Shown piece after piece: positions 12,592 to 20,038 of a stretch of 21,065 nt of DNA. Source of the stretch: an uncultured Clostridia bacterium (lineage in GTDB: Bacteria; Bacillota; Clostridia; Oscillospirales; Ruminococcaceae); the NCBI GenBank assembly GCA_937906945.1, contig CALCUE010000042.1, positions 1 to 21,065 of the forward strand. Direction: 5' to 3'. Each line of letters starts with the position of its first letter. The first letter of the stretch is position 1. The notes beneath the pieces are model-generated. The model searched no databases and was not told where the DNA came from. It saw nothing but the letters and a program-made list of their open reading frames with translations. A program made the position numbers and the translations under genes.

Positions 12592-14030
12592 TGTTTCTTC
12601 CATGTGGATGGCATAAAAAGAAGTAAAATCGGGAAAATTTCCAACCGTCCGATGAGCATCATCATGGAAAGAAGCACTTTCGTGAAGGAGTTGAAAAGAT
12701 TGTAATTTCCCGAATGACCGATCAAACCAAACGCCGGTCCCACGTTATTGAAACAGGAAAGCACGGAGCTGAACGATGTTTCAAGATCATAGCCCTGGAA
12801 CATAACCACGAAAACGGCCAGGAAAAGCAACGCGAAAAAGGTCGTCATATAAACCGTAATGAAGCTTCTCGTCTCTTTATCGACCTGTTTTCCTTCAAAT
12901 TTAATAGAATACACCTCGTGCGGATGGGCAAGCTGACGTGCCGACTCATAAAGGATCTTCGCCACAATGATCAAGCGGCTGAGCTTGATTCCGCCGGCGG
13001 TCGATCCGGCACAGGCGCCGGTAAACAGTAAGATCAAGACGATCGTTTTACTGAAAGCCGGCCACTCCATAAAGCTGACGCCGGAAAAACCGGTCGTCGT
13101 AATGGTGGAAGCCACCTGGAAAAACGCTTTCCGTACCGCTTCCCCGAAAGTGCCATAATAAGACGTCACGTTCACGGCAATCGCCAATGTTGAAACCGTA
13201 ATGATCCCGGCGTAAACTTTCAGTTCCTCGCTGGCGAAGGCCTGCGCGAACCGGCGGACCAATAGCAGAAAATACAGGTTGAAGTTGACTCCGAAAAGGA
13301 CTTCAAAAATAGCGACTGTCCATTCCGCCGCCGCGCCGTAAACAACGATTCCCGCGTCGCGAACACCGAAGCCGCCGGTACCGGCGGTGCTCATCGCTGT
13401 CGTCACCGCGTCAAACACCGGAAGACCTTCCGCCAGGAGGAAAAGGGCTTCCACCACCGTCAGTGCCGTATAAATACCATATAAAATCAGCGAGTTGGAC
13501 CGTGCCTTCGGCGTCAGTTTGCCTACCGAAGGGCCCGGAACTTCCGCTCTCATAATGTACATAGAATGGCCTTCGGAAAGCTGCGTCAAAATTAAAAGGA
13601 AGACCAAAACGCCCATACCGCCGATCCAATGGGTAAAAGCTCTCCAGAAAAGGATCCCTTTGGGCAGAATTTCCACCGAATCGATAATCGTCGCGCCGGT
13701 CGTTGTAAAACCGGAAACAGTCTCAAAAATGCAGTCAACAAAATGAGGAATGGAACCGCTGAAATAGAACGGAAGCGCTCCGAATATTGAAATCAGGATC
13801 CAGCCCAAGGCGACAGACACAAAACTTTCCTTGGAAAAAATCATGTCATTCTCCGGCTTTTTGATGCCAAAAAGTAAAGCCGCCGCTCCGGATGCCGCCA
13901 TACTATAAAGAAACGACAGCGCCGTACTATACTCGCCATACATCAGGCAAACCAGAAGCGGAAGCACCATAAAGACTGTTTCCGATCCCAAAATCATCCC
14001 GATGATATAGCGAACCATTTTATGATTCAT
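12588..14030 (-). CDS. trkH: TrkH-family potassium uptake membrane subunit, 480 aa
   Basis: TrkH/KtrB-type proteins form the K+-selective membrane pore of Trk uptake systems. The four filter loops of the fourfold pseudo-repeat are visible in order: SGFTTTGATI (about residue 106), STAGTGGFG (about 215), ITTTGFSG and NNVGPAFG, each with the conserved glycine of the filter. The intramembrane block TGACAGSTAGGIKLSR between them is typical of the third repeat. The length of 480 residues matches TrkH. The ATG at 14028-14030 comes two bases after the TrkA stop, so it is translated with trkA. No terminator separates it from mscL. Confidence 0.95.
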   Translation of the reverse strand: MNHKMVRYIIGMILGSETVFMVLPLLVCLMYGEYSTALSFLYSMAASGAAALLFGIKKPENDMIFSKESFVSVALGWILISIFGALPFYFSGSIPHFVDCIFETVSGFTTTGATIIDSVEILPKGILFWRAFTHWIGGMGVLVFLLILTQLSEGHSMYIMRAEVPGPSVGKLTPKARSNSLILYGIYTALTVVEALFLLAEGLPVFDAVTTAMSTAGTGGFGVRDAGIVVYGAAAEWTVAIFEVLFGVNFNLYFLLLVRRFAQAFASEELKVYAGIITVSTLAIAVNVTSYYGTFGEAVRKAFFQVASTITTTGFSGVSFMEWPAFSKTIVLILLFTGACAGSTAGGIKLSRLIIVAKILYESARQLAHPHEVYSIKFEGKQVDKETRSFITVYMTTFFALLFLAVFVVMFQGYDLETSFSSVLSCFNNVGPAFGLIGHSGNYNLFNSFTKVLLSMMMLIGRLEIFPILLLFMPSTWKKH

Positions 14031-14032
14031 AA

Positions 14033-15394
14033 TTACCTCTTCAAAATATCTTCAAGCTCGTCGATAATAATATCCGCCGTAACAATAATGACGGAATCGC
14101 CGTAAAGGATGCAGTCATTACCACCGGGGATCATGGCCACGTCATCACGAACAATGGCCGCCACCAGCACGTTTTTACGGATGTGCAGATCTTTAAGCGG
14201 AATACCGATATATTTTCCCTCGTCGCGGACGACGAATTCCAACGCCTCTACGTGGCCGCCGACAATGGTTCGCAGCGATTCCACCTTATTCTTTGCGAAA
14301 GAGTTCTGAACCGCGCGTACATAGGAACTGATTCGTTCCGCCGTGATCTGTTTCGGGGAAACGACACTCTTGATGCCGCTGGTTTCAATGACTTCTGGGA
14401 AGGAAAGTCGATTGATCTTCGCGATGACCTTTTCCACTTTTTTGGCCTTCGCGTACATTCCATAGATGATGTTCATTTCATCCAAGCCCGTCAGCGCCAC
14501 AAAACCGTCATAATTCATCAGTCCCTCTTCTAGAAGAACGTCCTTCTCCGTCGCGTCCGCGCAGATGATCGACGCCTTCGGAAGCAGTTCCGAAAGCTCC
14601 TCGCAGCGTTTCTGGTTCTGCTCGATGATTTTTACGCTGATGCCCATGTCGCTGAGCTGATTGGCCAGGTAGTAAGCGGTCGGGCTTCCTCCGACGATCA
14701 TCACGCTCTTGACCGGCGCCCGGAAACTACCGATTGCCTTAAAGAAAACGGAAATATTCTTCGGAGAGGCTGTAATACTGATCTTATCGCCCGCTTGAAG
14801 AACAAAATCGCCGTTCGGAATGACCACTTCGTCGCCACGGCGAACCGCGCAAACAAGAATCTTTACCTTATATTTCAAATAGATTTCCATCAGAGAAAGT
14901 CCACAAAGCGGGCTTTGGTCCGAGAGGCCGTATTCCACCAGTTCCACTTGGCCCCGGCAGAAGATCTCAACGTCATCCGCCGACGGGAAACGAAGGATAC
15001 GGGAAATTTCGTCCGCCGCTGAAAGCTCCGGATTGACGATCATAGAAAGACCGATTTCGTCTTTCATAAGCTCCAGTTGCTTCCGGTAATCGGGATTTCT
15101 GACCCGGGCGATGGTTTTCTGCGCTCCCAGCTGACGAGCCATAAAGCAAGCCAGAATATTGACTTCATCGGCGGAAGTAGCCGCGATCACGATATCGCTG
15201 AACCCGGCTTCCGCTTCCTCCAAAACGTCAATTTTAGCTCCGTTTCCGCAAACCGCCATGATGTCGGTCATATTCTGCAGATCCTTGATCCGCTCCTCTT
15301 CCGTGTCGATGACAACAACGTCATGGCCTTCTTTTACAAGCTGAAAAGCCAGCGTGCTGCCGACTTTTCCCGCTCCGATAATAACGATACGCAT
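14033..15394 (-). CDS. trkA: Trk system potassium uptake regulatory subunit TrkA, 453 aa
   Basis: TrkA is the cytosolic NAD(H)/nucleotide-binding gating ring of the Trk pore. The protein has the full double arrangement: an RCK-N Rossmann domain starting MRIVIIGAGKVGSTLA (GxGxxG at residues 7-12), an RCK-C domain, a second Rossmann domain (VMIVGGSPTAYYLANQL, about residue 230), and a second RCK-C domain ending at EDILKR. The length matches full-length TrkA (about 450) and not the single-domain KtrA. It is the first gene of the trkA-trkH pair, with a good promoter upstream. Its ribosome binding site AAAGGAA (15409-15415) is 14 bases from the ATG and lies in a small hairpin. Confidence 0.95.
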   Translation of the reverse strand: MRIVIIGAGKVGSTLAFQLVKEGHDVVVIDTEEERIKDLQNMTDIMAVCGNGAKIDVLEEAEAGFSDIVIAATSADEVNILACFMARQLGAQKTIARVRNPDYRKQLELMKDEIGLSMIVNPELSAADEISRILRFPSADDVEIFCRGQVELVEYGLSDQSPLCGLSLMEIYLKYKVKILVCAVRRGDEVVIPNGDFVLQAGDKISITASPKNISVFFKAIGSFRAPVKSVMIVGGSPTAYYLANQLSDMGISVKIIEQNQKRCEELSELLPKASIICADATEKDVLLEEGLMNYDGFVALTGLDEMNIIYGMYAKAKKVEKVIAKINRLSFPEVIETSGIKSVVSPKQITAERISSYVRAVQNSFAKNKVESLRTIVGGHVEALEFVVRDEGKYIGIPLKDLHIRKNVLVAAIVRDDVAMIPGGNDCILYGDSVIIVTADIIIDELEDILKR

Positions 15395-15400
15395 ATCTTC

Positions 15401-15417
15401 AGAAAGCGTTCCTTTCT
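15401..15417 (-). promoter_or_regulatory. Hairpin holding the trkA ribosome binding site
   Basis: On the minus strand, AGAAAG and CTTTCT (15412-15417 with 15401-15406) form a 6-base stem around GAACG. The ribosome binding site AAAGGAA lies in the 5' arm and loop. The stem is weak, so any effect would be modest. Confidence 0.35.
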
Positions 15418-15438
15418 TTTCTATAAAATGACGATGAC

Positions 15439-15466
15439 AGTATAGTCCTTTTTAATGATTTGTCAA
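15439..15466 (-). promoter_or_regulatory. Promoter of trkA-trkH
   Basis: On the minus strand, a perfect TTGACA (15461-15466), a 16-base spacer and TATACT (15439-15444). The -35 box overlaps the stop codon of the upstream acetyltransferase gene (15463-15465). Confidence 0.75.
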
Positions 15467-16053
15467 GTTTCGTCCTCGTTGGGCAAAATTTTCTTAGCTT
15501 TAGCCGGAACACCGGCCACCAGCGTATTGGCCGGTACGTCTTTTGTAACCACCGCTCCGCTTGCGATTACGGCACCGTCACCGATGGTGACACCCGGATT
15601 GATAAACGCCCCGCCGCCGATCCATACATTATTTCCAATAGTAATAGGAAACGCCAGTTCCTCACCCTTGTCATTGACCCGTTCCCGAACAAGGACCGGA
15701 TGCGTTGCCGCGCAAAGGGTCACGTTTGGTCCGATCATAACATTGTCACCGATGGTGACCGGAGCGGAATCGTAGATTACGCAGTTGAAATTGCAATAGA
15801 AGTTATCCCCGACAAAAATATTTTTCCCCTGGTTGCACTTGAATCCCATTTCCACAAAAGGGTTTTTCCCGACTTTTCCGAAAAAGCCGCGGATAAAGCT
15901 TTCCCTTTTTTCCATTTCCGCGTAAGGAATCGCTTCATATTCCCGGCATTTGTCCCTGGCTTCCATCATTTCCTCAAAAAAAGCCGCCGCCTTATACATA
16001 CCGCCGGCGTCCCTTCTCTGAATTTCTATCTGAAGGATTTCTTCTTTTGTCAT
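15463..16053 (-). CDS. Maltose/galactoside O-acetyltransferase-type hexapeptide protein, 196 aa
   Basis: This belongs to the LacA/Maa/NodL group, which acetylates sugars with acetyl-CoA. The C-terminal half is a left-handed beta-helix built from hexapeptide repeats (VTIGDNVMIGPNVT, ITIGNNVWIGGGAF, VTIGDGAVIASGAV) with the ending NTLVAGVPAKAKK. The likely catalytic histidine is His118 in CAATHPV, and the loop after it (VLVRERVNDKGEELAFP) fits the group. The N-terminal helical cap is a little unusual (IQRRDAGGMYKAAAF). The start ATG follows AGGAGGA. The true sugar substrate cannot be read from sequence. The gene is divergent from the VanY-like gene. Confidence 0.88.
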   Translation of the reverse strand: MTKEEILQIEIQRRDAGGMYKAAAFFEEMMEARDKCREYEAIPYAEMEKRESFIRGFFGKVGKNPFVEMGFKCNQGKNIFVGDNFYCNFNCVIYDSAPVTIGDNVMIGPNVTLCAATHPVLVRERVNDKGEELAFPITIGNNVWIGGGAFINPGVTIGDGAVIASGAVVTKDVPANTLVAGVPAKAKKILPNEDET

Positions 16054-16083
16054 CGCCTGTTCCTCCTATATGGATATACCGAT

Positions 16084-16112
16084 ATCATACACCTTTTTCC
16101 CTGCGAAAACAA
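16084..16112 (-). promoter_or_regulatory. Possible promoter of the acetyltransferase gene
   Basis: On the minus strand, TTGTTT (16107-16112) and TATGAT (16084-16089) have a 17-base spacer. The -10 box is good and the -35 box weak. Confidence 0.4.
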
Positions 16113-16164
16113 GCTGTCCCTTTATATAATAAAGACGTTCTTTCCCGCTTCCATTTGGATAAGG

Positions 16165-16192
16165 TTGACAAAAACAGATTTTTTGCTATAGT
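16165..16192 (+). promoter_or_regulatory. Promoter of the VanY-type carboxypeptidase gene
   Basis: Perfect TTGACA (16165-16170), a 16-base spacer and TATAGT (16187-16192), about 37 bases before the start codon. Confidence 0.75.
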
Positions 16193-16228
16193 AATATTGT
16201 ATTTTCTTTGCGGAAAAGGAGCTTAAAA

Positions 16229-17152
16229 ATGTCTAACGGCACTCGTTTATATCCCGAGGAACACGAGCCTCGCGCCATAAAAATCCGCCAGCCCAAACAT
16301 ACGGCTCGCAAGGTGCTTTCCCTTGTTCTTCCCATCTTGTTTCTTTTGGCTGTCCTTTTTATCGTTTATTGGTTCGTACTCGGTCATCCCCGTGATTGGC
16401 CGACTTTGAAAGAAAGTTTCGCCCATCGATTCCAAAAAGAAGAAACCGTTTCCGAGGAGCCGGAACCGGTTACCGATCCGGAGCTTGAACCCGAGCCGGA
16501 AGTCGAACCAGAAGTGGAACCGGAACCCGAACCGGAACCCGAACCGGAGCCGGAAGTTGAGCCTGAACCCGAACCAGAACCGGAACCGGACCCCATTCCC
16601 CGTGACGAATGGTATATGCTTCTGATCAACCGGGAACACCCTCTCCCCGCTGATTTTTCCGTAGAAACCAAAGCCGTTGACACGTCCGGCCATCAAATCG
16701 ACGCCCGTGTCACCGATGACCTCTTCGAAATGCTCAACGCCGGAAAAGAAAATGGATACCGCTATGCGATCTCCACCGCTTACCGGACCTACGAAAAGCA
16801 AAAATCACTCTATGAAGCCAAGTTGAACGAACTTCTTTCCTCCGGATACACGCAGGAAACCGCCGAAACAGTGGCGGAAAGCTATGTGGCCAAACCCGGA
16901 ACCAGCGAGCACAACAGCGCGTTAGCCTTGGATATCGTCCCCGCCAATGGAGCTTCCAGTGAAACCTCCGCCGAGGGCCTTTGGCTTATGGAACATTCCT
17001 GGGAATACGGCTTTATTCTCCGGTACCCCAAAGGGAAAGAATCCATCACCGGTTTTAGTTATGAGCCCTGGCATTTCCGCTATGTCGGCAAAGAACAGGC
17101 GCAGAAAATTCACGAATCCGGTCTTTGCCTGGAAGAATATTTAGAGCAATAA
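16229..17152 (+). CDS. VanY-family D-alanyl-D-alanine carboxypeptidase, membrane-anchored, 307 aa
   Basis: This enzyme trims the terminal D-Ala from peptidoglycan stem peptides. A cytosolic N-terminus and one membrane segment (about residues 28-51) place the rest outside. A Glu-Pro stalk (about residues 77-124) separates the anchor from the peptidase domain. Zinc and catalytic residues are visible: TSEHNSALALD (His228, Asp235) and YEPWHFRYVG (Glu279, His282), with ISTAYRTYEKQ as the usual preceding block. In the S-x-H-x-x-G-x-A-x-D motif the glycine is Ala231 here. The start ATG follows AAAAGGAG (16214-16221). It ends in a shared terminator with the VanZ-like gene. It is not part of a recognisable vancomycin resistance cluster. 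Confidence 0.9.
   Translation: MSNGTRLYPEEHEPRAIKIRQPKHTARKVLSLVLPILFLLAVLFIVYWFVLGHPRDWPTLKESFAHRFQKEETVSEEPEPVTDPELEPEPEVEPEVEPEPEPEPEPEPEVEPEPEPEPEPDPIPRDEWYMLLINREHPLPADFSVETKAVDTSGHQIDARVTDDLFEMLNAGKENGYRYAISTAYRTYEKQKSLYEAKLNELLSSGYTQETAETVAESYVAKPGTSEHNSALALDIVPANGASSETSAEGLWLMEHSWEYGFILRYPKGKESITGFSYEPWHFRYVGKEQAQKIHESGLCLEEYLEQ
16452..16592 (+). repeat. Glu-Pro codon repeat (GAACCG-type hexamers) in the VanY-like gene
   Basis: Tandem, slightly varied six-base units (GAACCG, GAACCC, GAGCCG, with some GAAGTN Glu-Val units) encode an acidic Glu-Pro stalk. Synonymous third-base changes show that the protein pattern is conserved while the DNA drifts. Such tracts can change length by slippage in steps of two residues without breaking the frame. 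Confidence 0.85.
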
Positions 17153-17180
17153 AAAAGCGGCCCCACGGGGCCGTTTTTTT
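17151..17180. terminator. Bidirectional terminator between the VanY-like and VanZ-like genes
   Basis: CGGCCC (17158-17163) pairs with GGGCCG (17168-17173), with six A to the left and seven T to the right. The stop codons of both convergent genes (17150-17152 and 17179-17181) overlap these tracts. Confidence 0.9.
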
Positions 17181-17601
17181 ATTGCTCTTTTTTTATCCAC
17201 CGGATCCAAAGAAAAATTATCAGCACCCCGAAAAGTGCCCCGCAGGAATCCAACAGGACGTCCCGGATGCTGTTTCCCCGGTGGGAAAAAATCTGGATCG
17301 TCTCATCCATACAGGCCGCCGCGGCGCTCAGCGCAAACGCTTTCAGAAAATATTTTTTCTTTGGGCGAAGGTAAAGGGTCCAGACACCGCCGAGCGCGGC
17401 GAACTCCATAAAATGCGCCAGTTTTCGGATCGGCGTGGAATTGACTTCTCCTTTTACTTCCGAATTGGCGAAATGAAAGATATTGTACTGAATAAAATCG
17501 CTGATCGCGCCGGAGACCTCTTTCGAGAGAAGCGAATTGCCCCAAATAAAAATAAGGATCAACGCCAAAAGCACCAGGAGGATTTTTTTACTTTTTGTCA
17601 T
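17179..17601 (-). CDS. VanZ-like family membrane protein, 140 aa
   Basis: VanZ-like proteins are small membrane proteins. The namesake raises teicoplanin resistance, but most family members have no known role. Four membrane segments are expected (about residues 6-22, 58-77, 82-99, 112-133). Family motifs are RKLAHFMEFAALG and DETIQIFSHRGNSIRDVLLDSCGALFG. The chosen start, ATG at 17599-17601, has GGAAGG eight bases upstream and overlaps the galE 3' end by 14 bases. Another ATG two codons earlier is too near that site, and a longer extension to 17715 lies inside galE. It is the last gene of the azlC-azlD-galE run. Confidence 0.82.
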   Translation of the reverse strand: MTKSKKILLVLLALILIFIWGNSLLSKEVSGAISDFIQYNIFHFANSEVKGEVNSTPIRKLAHFMEFAALGGVWTLYLRPKKKYFLKAFALSAAAACMDETIQIFSHRGNSIRDVLLDSCGALFGVLIIFLWIRWIKKEQ

Positions 17602-18613
17602 GGCCATATCCTTCCGGATTATTTTTCTGCCAGTTCCAGGTGTCAGCGCACATATCGTCCAAAGTCCGTTCCGCTTTCCAACCAAGTAACTTTTCCGCTT
17701 TCGAGGCATCCGCATAGCAGGTCGCGATATCGCCGCTTCTTCTCGGAGCTACCCGATAAGCGATCTCTTTTCCACAGGCTTTGGAAAAAGCGTGGACCAC
17801 ATCCAGAACGCTGTATCCCTCTCCCGTTCCCAGATTGAAAATTTCCGTTCCGGTATTTTTTTCCGCGTAGCGAAGCGCAGAAACGTGGCCTCTGGCCAGA
17901 TCGACCACATGAAGATAATCCCGTACGCCCGTTCCGTCTTTGGTCGGATAGTCATCTCCGAACACGTTGAGATAGGGATAGGTCCCCACCGCCACCCGGG
18001 CCACGTAGGGTACCAGATTATTGGGAATCCCTTTGGGGTCTTCGCCGATCTTTCCGCTGGGATGAGCACCGACCGGATTGAAATAACGCAAAAGTACCGC
18101 CGAAAAATCCGGATGAGCGTTTCCGAAATCCGTAATGATCTGCTCAATAAAAAGCTTCGTCCACCCATACGGATTGGTACAGGGTCCCGTTTCCTCTTCT
18201 TCCTGATAAGGCAAAGCCGCCCGCTTTCCATAGACCGTAGCCGAAGAGCTGAAAATCAGCTTATGGACGCCATATTTTTCCATGCACGTCAAAAGAGAAA
18301 AGGTACTGTCAATGTTGTTCTGATAATAGCGCAGCGGAATGCTCACCGATTCTCCCACCGCCTTCAAGCCGGCGAAATGGATGACCGCTTCGATATTGTT
18401 TTCCTCGAAAACCTTTGAAAACGCTTCTGTATCGCACACGTCAACCGTGTAAAGCTTTACATCTTTACAAGTAATCTCTTGAATGCGTTTTACTGCTTCG
18501 GGGCAACTGTTGGAAAAATTATCAGCGATGACCACGTCATATCCCGCCGTGAGCAGCTCCACCGCTGTATGAGAACCAATATAACCGGCTCCTCCCGTCA
18601 AAAGTACAGACAT
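17588..18613 (-). CDS. galE: UDP-glucose 4-epimerase, 341 aa
   Basis: GalE interconverts UDP-glucose and UDP-galactose with tightly bound NAD, supplying galactose for surface polymers or feeding galactose into metabolism. The NAD motif is GGAGYIG (residues 7-13), and the catalytic set is SSSAT (122-126) with Tyr149 and Lys153 (YGWTK). The C-terminal YADASKAEKLLGWKAERTLDDMC block is typical. Length 341 is normal. The start ATG follows GGAGG at a seven-base distance. It begins 15 bases after azlD and overlaps the VanZ-like gene, so it sits in an operon of mixed content. No Leloir partner genes (galK, galT) are in the window. Confidence 0.95.
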   Translation of the reverse strand: MSVLLTGGAGYIGSHTAVELLTAGYDVVIADNFSNSCPEAVKRIQEITCKDVKLYTVDVCDTEAFSKVFEENNIEAVIHFAGLKAVGESVSIPLRYYQNNIDSTFSLLTCMEKYGVHKLIFSSSATVYGKRAALPYQEEEETGPCTNPYGWTKLFIEQIITDFGNAHPDFSAVLLRYFNPVGAHPSGKIGEDPKGIPNNLVPYVARVAVGTYPYLNVFGDDYPTKDGTGVRDYLHVVDLARGHVSALRYAEKNTGTEIFNLGTGEGYSVLDVVHAFSKACGKEIAYRVAPRRSGDIATCYADASKAEKLLGWKAERTLDDMCADTWNWQKNNPEGYGHDKK

Positions 18614-18628
18614 ATCATTTCCTCCTTT

Positions 18629-18943
18629 TCAAATAAACGCGAGTACGCGTTCCGTCATAAAAACCGTGGCACAGGCGACGATTGCCACCTGGACCATGCT
18701 TTTTTCCCGATAAGCCATAAACAGCGCCGTCAAAAAGCCGACTACTCCGGAAATCACGCTTCCTGTTGCTGTTAGAATAGCCGGGAACGTCATTGTCGAA
18801 AGACAAACATAGGGCACATAATAAAGAAAGGAACGCACAAACCGGTTGTTGATCTCTTTTTTGACAAAGGCGATCGGCAGCATCCGGATGAGATATGTCG
18901 TTGCCGCCATAATAAAAATATAAAGATATAAATTATGCGTCAA
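18629..18943 (-). CDS. azlD: AzlD-family branched-chain amino acid transport subunit, 104 aa
   Basis: AzlD is the small partner of AzlC in a two-part exporter of branched-chain amino acids and analogues (BrnE-like). It has three to four short membrane segments: YLYIFIMAATTYLIRMLPIAF, SFLYYVPYVCLSTMTFPAI, and a C-terminal pair. The TYLIRMLP block is characteristic. The start is uncertain. TTG at 18941-18943 is eight to nine bases after AAGGGAG and gives the usual N-terminus; GTG at 18950-18952 is in frame but touches the ribosome binding site. Either way the gene overlaps the end of azlC, so the two are coupled. Confidence 0.85.
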   Translation of the reverse strand: MTHNLYLYIFIMAATTYLIRMLPIAFVKKEINNRFVRSFLYYVPYVCLSTMTFPAILTATGSVISGVVGFLTALFMAYREKSMVQVAIVACATVFMTERVLAFI

Positions 18944-19661
18944 CCGTCTCACTCCCTTCCGTTTCCTCCGTGATCGGAAATACCAAAGCCATCAGCGCCG
19001 AAACGAGCACCGTAATAAGGATAATGGAAAAACCGGCGGAGATTCTGTTGAGCACGGGAGTCAACGAAAAAATCGTGCTCAACCCCATCGCGCCAAGAAC
19101 GGCGTAAAGAATGTTTTTGTTCTTTTTGGACGGTGGAATGACAATGGCGATAAACATTCCATAAATCGCGATGGATAAAGCGCTGACAATGAAATCCGGC
19201 AGTAAATTACCGGAAATCGCTCCGATGATCGTCCCAAGCGTCCAACCGGGAATCGCCACACTCATCGCGCCATAGTGGTAGAAGGCGCTGACCTTGCCCG
19301 GTTGAGCAATGCTGATGCCGAAAATCTCGTCCGTAATTCCGAAAGCGTACAGGAAACGATGGAAGCGCGGTTCCTCGGTCGAAACCTTTTGAGAAAGCGA
19401 AAGAGACATCAGCAAATACCGCAGATTGATGATAAGCTGTGTCAAAAAAAGCTCAAAATAACCGCCATCCGCAAAAATGACTTCCAGCGCGGCGAATTGC
19501 CCCGCTGACGTCAAATTGGTCAGCGAAATCAGTCCCGCATCCCATGGGCTGATCCCGCCGGATGCCGCCATAATGCCAAACGTAAAAGAAACCGCAAAAT
19601 AGGCAAGCCCTATGGGGATACCGTCTTTCGCTCCTTTCAGAAAAGCTTTTGTCCTGTCCAT
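18933..19661 (-). CDS. azlC: AzlC-family branched-chain amino acid export protein, 242 aa
   Basis: AzlC (BrnF-like) is the large membrane subunit that works with AzlD. Family blocks are GAKDGIPIGLAYFAVSFTFGIMA near the start, LTNLTSAGQFAALEV (about residues 47-61), LIINLRYLLMSLSLSQK, and FGITDEIFGIS (about residues 106-116). About seven membrane segments are expected. The length fits the family. The start ATG at 19659-19661 has only a weak ribosome binding site (ATGGA) and lies 16 bases after the preceding stop codon, so it probably depends on upstream translation. The azlD gene follows with overlap. Confidence 0.93.
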   Translation of the reverse strand: MDRTKAFLKGAKDGIPIGLAYFAVSFTFGIMAASGGISPWDAGLISLTNLTSAGQFAALEVIFADGGYFELFLTQLIINLRYLLMSLSLSQKVSTEEPRFHRFLYAFGITDEIFGISIAQPGKVSAFYHYGAMSVAIPGWTLGTIIGAISGNLLPDFIVSALSIAIYGMFIAIVIPPSKKNKNILYAVLGAMGLSTIFSLTPVLNRISAGFSIILITVLVSALMALVFPITEETEGSETVDA

Positions 19662-19677
19662 GTTTTTTCCATCCGTT

Positions 19678-20004
19678 CTAAATCAGATTTCTCAATGTAT
19701 CCAAAAAAGCTTCTTCTCCCAAAGTGTTGATCTTAAAAAACACCGCCTGACTTCCTCCGGATGTAATAGCCGAAAGAAAAAGCTTTCCGTCTTCCTTTTG
19801 AAAAAGTGTCACGTTCATGCTGACACGGTTGTTGCCGAGAGCGCTGTATCGCTCGAATACCCGTACGCTGCAGCGGCTTTCGCTTCCGAAAAAGTCACTG
19901 GAATCCTCGAGCGTAGCCGAAAAACTTCCGTTTAGGATTCCCTGTTCGATTTTCCGCAGTACACTATCAAAATCCCCCGAAAGGGTCTTTTCTAATTTTG
20001 CCAT
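19678..20004 (-). CDS. Small conserved protein, DUF6054-like, 108 aa
   Basis: The sequence pattern (MAKLEKTLSGDFD, NGSFSATLEDSSDF, RCSVRVFERYSALGNNRVSMNVTL, SAITSGGSQAVFFKINTLGEEAFL) matches what I recall of DUF6054, a small family in Clostridia and Bacilli with no known function. The assignment is from memory of the family pattern. There is no signal peptide or membrane segment, so it should be cytosolic. The start ATG follows AGGAG at a six-base distance. It lies 34 bases after the GNAT gene and 16 bases before azlC in a tight same-strand run. Its role is unknown. Confidence 0.75.
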   Translation of the reverse strand: MAKLEKTLSGDFDSVLRKIEQGILNGSFSATLEDSSDFFGSESRCSVRVFERYSALGNNRVSMNVTLFQKEDGKLFLSAITSGGSQAVFFKINTLGEEAFLDTLRNLI

Positions 20005-20038
20005 CGTCCGCTCCTAACTTTTGATCGTTATTCCATAA

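Noticed and set aside
15460..16191. Plus-strand open frame of 243 codons
   Set aside because: It is antisense to the hexapeptide acetyltransferase and continues across its promoter; no start signal was found.
16452..16592. Regular short repeats as a CRISPR array or minisatellite element
   Set aside because: Units are six bases with no unique spacers and lie within a coding frame, encoding a protein stalk.
16247..16801. Minus-strand frames rich in Phe-Arg-Phe-Gly or Gly-Ser repeats
   Set aside because: These are the reverse readings of the Glu-Pro codon repeat of the VanY-like gene, not separate proteins.
16208..17601. Vancomycin resistance cluster from the VanY-like and VanZ-like proteins
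   Set aside because: No vanH/A/X ligase, dehydrogenase or dipeptidase genes and no VanRS regulators are present; the two genes are convergent and in different transcription units.
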